Shown in pieces: positions 23,017-26,051 of a DNA stretch of 26,051 nucleotides. The stretch spans positions 1-26,051 of the forward strand of contig DCFQ01000098.1 of the NCBI GenBank assembly GCA_002319915.1, written 5' to 3'. Under the pieces are notes generated by a model that saw only the letters and a list, made by a program, of their open reading frames with translations, did no database searches and was not told the DNA's origin. Position 1 is the first letter of the stretch. The number at the start of each line of letters is the position of its first letter. The translations under genes and the position numbers were made by a program. Origin of the DNA: Bacteroidales bacterium UBA1800 (GTDB lineage Bacteria > Bacteroidota > Bacteroidia > Bacteroidales > VadinHA17).

Positions 23017-24369
23017 CTATACCAGCGAATCCCTGTTCTCATAGACCTTTCTTACCGCATTGGCGATATCGTCCATGTCGGCCCTGCTTCCTAGGAGCAC
23101 GCTCTGGTATATCGTGACCGCCTGTTCGCTCAGCTTGTCATTTCCCGGCAGGATATTCTGCTCATGCCACTGCTTTATCCTTGATTCCGGAAAGAGCCTT
23201 CTGAATCCCCTGGAGCTGAATGCTTCTTCCATCAGGCCGTCATGGTTCTGCCGTCCGTATCCGCTGCCGGCAGGAATGCCCTCAGCATTGAGCGCCCGGA
23301 GGAATTTCTCTTTCGGAAGATCGTTAAACTCCTCCTTAATATACCTGAACGGGTACATGTGATAGACTGCTCTTGTGGCCCCGCTGGCAAGCCTGTACGG
23401 CACTATGCCGGGGATTTCCTTCAGCCTGCTGTCAAGGTAAAGGGCATTCCCCAGGCGTACATCATTGTCCTTTTCGATCCTTTTCATCTGCGACAGCAGG
23501 ATCAGTGCCTGGGATTGCTGCATCCTGTAATTCATGCCGTTGTACTGGTTTCCCTCAACGGGTTTCATCCTGCCAAACGGCCGCCCGCAGTTATGGTACG
23601 CATGGCACCTGTCGACCAGCTCCTCGTCATTCCCCAGGATGGCGCCACCTTCTCCCGAGGCAAGGTGTTTTGAGTTCTGGAAGCTGAAGCAGCCAAGATC
23701 CCCCAACGACCCGACCCTTTTTCCCTTGTATTCAGCCAGCCAAGCCTGGCATGCATCTTCGATTACTTTCAAACTGTGCTTTCCTGCCGCATTGTTGACA
23801 CCGTCCATGTCGACGGGGAGCCCGTAGATATGGACAGGCACAATCGCGACAGTGCGGTCGGTGACCCGTTCGGATATCTTCCCCGGGTCGATGAGAAAAG
23901 TCTCCGGATCGCTGTCGACGAACACCGGCAGTGCTTTATGCGACAGGATGGCATTATACGTTGCAATGAATGTGTAGGGTGAAACCAGGACCTCATCGCC
24001 TGCGTCGACACCCAGTACTGCCAGGGAGGTCTGGAGCGCGGTCGTGCCGCTCGCGGTTGCAACACAAGCCTTGGCCCCCATAAGCCGGGCATACTCCCTT
24101 TCAAATTCTTCCACATGCTCCCCGCTCCCCCTCCACCATCGTCCTGACCTGAACATTTCAATAAGGCCGGGCTCCGCACTCTGATCCCAGACCGGCCAGC
24201 CGGGCCATGACCCCGGATGTACCTTCGGGCCTCCGGTAATTGCAAGCTTTTTCACCTGGGTCCGGCCTGTGATCTCAAATGGCATGAATGAAAAGTTCAA
24301 AAAGGACCCAACTACTCCTGCAGATGTCGCGGCGATCATGCTGCGGCGGGAAATTTTTCGGGTTTTCAT
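23017..24369 (-). CDS. Tat-signal DegT/DnrJ/EryC1/StrS-type aminotransferase
   Basis: A PLP-dependent aminotransferase-fold protein, 450 residues. The DegT family usually transaminates nucleotide-linked keto-sugars in the cytoplasm. Motifs: CVATASGTTAL near 102-111 (phosphate binding), Asp205 in IEDACQAW and Lys234 in FSFQNSKHLASGEGG, the expected PLP-linked lysine. The core is complete, so catalysis is plausible. Unusually, it begins with SRRSMIAATSAGVVGSFLNF, a twin-arginine signal with Arg8-Arg9, before the family sequence starts near residue 40. Export of a folded PLP enzyme by the Tat route is possible in principle. No sugar-nucleotide genes are nearby, so the substrate is unknown. It is upstream of the NlpC/P60-epimerase pair on the same strand, separated by a repeat. 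Confidence 0.87.
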   Translation of the reverse strand: MKTRKISRRSMIAATSAGVVGSFLNFSFMPFEITGRTQVKKLAITGGPKVHPGSWPGWPVWDQSAEPGLIEMFRSGRWWRGSGEHVEEFEREYARLMGAKACVATASGTTALQTSLAVLGVDAGDEVLVSPYTFIATYNAILSHKALPVFVDSDPETFLIDPGKISERVTDRTVAIVPVHIYGLPVDMDGVNNAAGKHSLKVIEDACQAWLAEYKGKRVGSLGDLGCFSFQNSKHLASGEGGAILGNDEELVDRCHAYHNCGRPFGRMKPVEGNQYNGMNYRMQQSQALILLSQMKRIEKDNDVRLGNALYLDSRLKEIPGIVPYRLASGATRAVYHMYPFRYIKEEFNDLPKEKFLRALNAEGIPAGSGYGRQNHDGLMEEAFSSRGFRRLFPESRIKQWHEQNILPGNDKLSEQAVTIYQSVLLGSRADMDDIANAVRKVYENRDSLV

Positions 24370-24590
24370 CTAAGTATGGTTTAATGGTTCCGGGATTAAG
24401 TTGTCGATGTAAGTTAGTCAAATTATTGGTGACAGTCATTCCCCGGGGCGGTCAAAAAATCTGATTCCGCCACTGCGGGATGTCCGGTTTGCGGCAGGGT
24501 TAACAGAGGGCCATTGAAATAAACCCCGCAGCTGTTGAAAAGCAAATAAAATATCCCGTGCAAAACAATTCATTGTGAGAAATGTATGAA

Positions 24591-24598
24591 TATCTTTG
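24591..24598 (+). promoter_or_regulatory. Possible -7 box before the DUF748 gene
   Basis: TATCTTTG matches TAnnTTTG and lies 40 bp before the ATG at 24639. No good TTTG element is found 19-21 bp upstream; the nearest ATTG is too close. The rest of the 269-bp gap after the DegT-like gene (24370-24638) shows no other feature I can support. Confidence 0.4.
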
Positions 24599-24638
24599 AA
24601 TGATACCCTGAATATTCAGACATTAACAAACTGCCGAG

Positions 24639-26051
24639 ATGAAAATTTTGCGGTTAAGCAGATTCTCAAAGATCCTGTCTGGATTGGTGATCTTTCTCAT
24701 ACTCGTGCTTTTTGCCGCTCCCCGGCTGGCCAGATGGTATATTGTAAATAACGGGAAGGAGCTTACCGGGCGCAGGATCTCGATCGACAGGATAAGGGTG
24801 AATTATTTTACCGGCACCCTTACCATTAGGGATCTTAAGTTGTTTGAGGCTGACGAAAAGACCCTGTTCCTCGGATTCGGGAGATTAAAGGTGAACCTCG
24901 ACTACCTGCCCCTTTTCAGGCATGAGATCTCCGTCGCATACATCACTCTGGATGAGCCTTATGCCGAAGTCCTTCAGAACGGCAGCAGGTTCAATTTTTC
25001 GGACCTCATGAAAAGTGATACCATCCCGGAGGCAAAGGATACCGTGCCTGCCGCTCCCACGATGTACGATATAAGGAATATCCGGATATCAAAAGGCTAT
25101 ATAAAATATACTGATCTTGCCTTGAACCATACAATTTCCCTCGACAGCCTCGATCTTCAGATCCCGGGCTTTAAATGGAACAGCGGATCAACAAACCTTG
25201 ACGTCAATTTCAACTTTGTGGATGGCGGAGGGCTCTATTCGAAGCTCGATATCAACCAGGCTGACAGCACTTACTCCATCAGCTTGAAGCTCGACAGCCT
25301 CAACCTGGGGATTTTCGAGCCATATGTTAAGAACTACCTGAATGTGACAGCATTTGGCGGATTTCTCTCGAATGACCTTATCCTCAAGGGTAGCCTGCAG
25401 AGTATTATGAGGCTCACCGTCTCGGGGGAAAACCAGGTCTATGGGTTCGGGATGAAAGATTCCCTCGGAAGGACGGTATTCTCTGCCGACAGGATCGGGC
25501 TCGTCATTGACACCTTTTCACTCGACAGGAACCGGGTAAGGCTCAGCAAGGTTGAAATGACCAATCCGTACCTCTTTATCGAGCTGGCAGATTCCTCAAA
25601 CAATATCTCGGCCCTTATCAGGCAGACAGGGGAGGAACAGGAAGATACATCCGGCAGGACCGGAACGGGTGAAGGATCAGGACCCGAATTCAGCTACAAC
25701 TTCCCGCCAGTTGTCATAACAGGGGGAAAGGTTGTCTTTTCCGACAAGACCCTTGGCTATCCCTTTGATTACCATATCGAAGACCTTTCACTTAAGATAT
25801 CAGAAAAGGATAGGGAACCGGGCAGGCTCAGTTACGCGGTATCCGCGGGACTAAACGGCACAGGGAGCTTCTCATCGGACGGAACAATCGATCCCGCCAA
25901 TCTGAACGACCTCGATCTAATCCTTAAGATATCAGGGTTCAGAATGAAAGATGTGGATCCCTATTTCAAGCATTACTTCGGCTTCCCGGTAACGGGAGGG
26001 ATAATGAACTTCTCGACCGACAACAAGCTTCGTCCGAATTCTCTCGAATCA
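24639..26051 (+). CDS. DUF748/AsmA-like envelope protein (cut by window edge)
   Basis: An open frame of 471 codons with no stop before the right edge. An N-terminal membrane helix (about 12-30, GLVIFLILVLFAAPRL) is followed by a long periplasmic region. The start of the domain, with TGRRISIDRIRVNYFTGTLT and DLKLFEADEK, fits DUF748, and the repeating beta-strand pattern with ISKGYIKYTD, ITGGKVVFSDKT and GTGSFSSDGTIDP resembles AsmA-like proteins. Such proteins are thought to help move or organise lipids between the membranes, though this family member has no assigned role. The start codon follows a possible -7 box, and the gene diverges from the DegT-like gene. Confidence 0.78.
   Translation, partial: MKILRLSRFSKILSGLVIFLILVLFAAPRLARWYIVNNGKELTGRRISIDRIRVNYFTGTLTIRDLKLFEADEKTLFLGFGRLKVNLDYLPLFRHEISVAYITLDEPYAEVLQNGSRFNFSDLMKSDTIPEAKDTVPAAPTMYDIRNIRISKGYIKYTDLALNHTISLDSLDLQIPGFKWNSGSTNLDVNFNFVDGGGLYSKLDINQADSTYSISLKLDSLNLGIFEPYVKNYLNVTAFGGFLSNDLILKGSLQSIMRLTVSGENQVYGFGMKDSLGRTVFSADRIGLVIDTFSLDRNRVRLSKVEMTNPYLFIELADSSNNISALIRQTGEEQEDTSGRTGTGEGSGPEFSYNFPPVVITGGKVVFSDKTLGYPFDYHIEDLSLKISEKDREPGRLSYAVSAGLNGTGSFSSDGTIDPANLNDLDLILKISGFRMKDVDPYFKHYFGFPVTGGIMNFSTDNKLRPNSLES

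Overview
The window looks like a piece of chromosome from an uncultured member of the Bacteroidota (Bacteroidales-like), roughly half G+C. Signs of this are a TTTG / TAnnTTTG type promoter upstream of prfB, few recognisable Shine-Dalgarno sequences before start codons, an S46 dipeptidyl-peptidase, a DUF5916 outer-membrane protein, a Bacteroidetes-type TonB, many lipoproteins and Tat-like exported enzymes, and a two-subunit methylmalonyl-CoA mutase. I see no tRNA, rRNA, CRISPR array, transposase or phage gene.

Layout. Positions 1-1703: ribD (cut by the left edge, minus strand) diverges from an overlapping prmC-recX pair. Positions 1828-8697 are all on the minus strand. In transcription order they are prfB (with a clear programmed +1 frameshift), mutA-mutB, a thioredoxin-fold lipoprotein, a small membrane protein and a DUF2752 membrane protein. 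Positions 8795-15734 are all on the plus strand: a large glycosidase-like lipoprotein, rnhB, a DPP7-type S46 peptidase, marC, rnhA and a YbaK/ProX tRNA-editing protein. Positions 15893-24369 are mixed: a Tat-signal ThuA protein (minus), a DUF5916 outer-membrane protein and tonB (plus), then on the minus strand a Tat-signal DegT-type aminotransferase, an NlpC/P60 lipoprotein and an L-Ala-D/L-Glu epimerase-like enzyme. From 24639 a DUF748/AsmA-like protein runs off the right edge.

How genes work together. MutA and MutB form the B12-dependent mutase that interconverts succinyl-CoA and methylmalonyl-CoA. The NlpC/P60 lipoprotein and the epimerase resemble the Bacillus YkfC-YkfB pair that dismantles murein peptides, but here both carry export signals, which suggests the work is done outside the cytoplasm. 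The S46 peptidase, the TonB and the DUF5916 protein fit a peptide- and polymer-degrading envelope lifestyle.

The most distinctive non-coding structure is a set of intergenic palindromic repeats. Family A has two copies of 95-100 bp with identical 11-bp terminal inverted repeats, and both lie between convergent genes. Family B is built from CTCAGTG/CTCCGTG words at 10-bp spacing. Short perfect or near-perfect palindromes sit inside copies of both families. I found no clear undescribed multi-gene defence or biosynthetic system. The best leads are the repeats, the exported murein-peptide pair, the exported DegT enzyme and the unassigned glycosidase-like protein.
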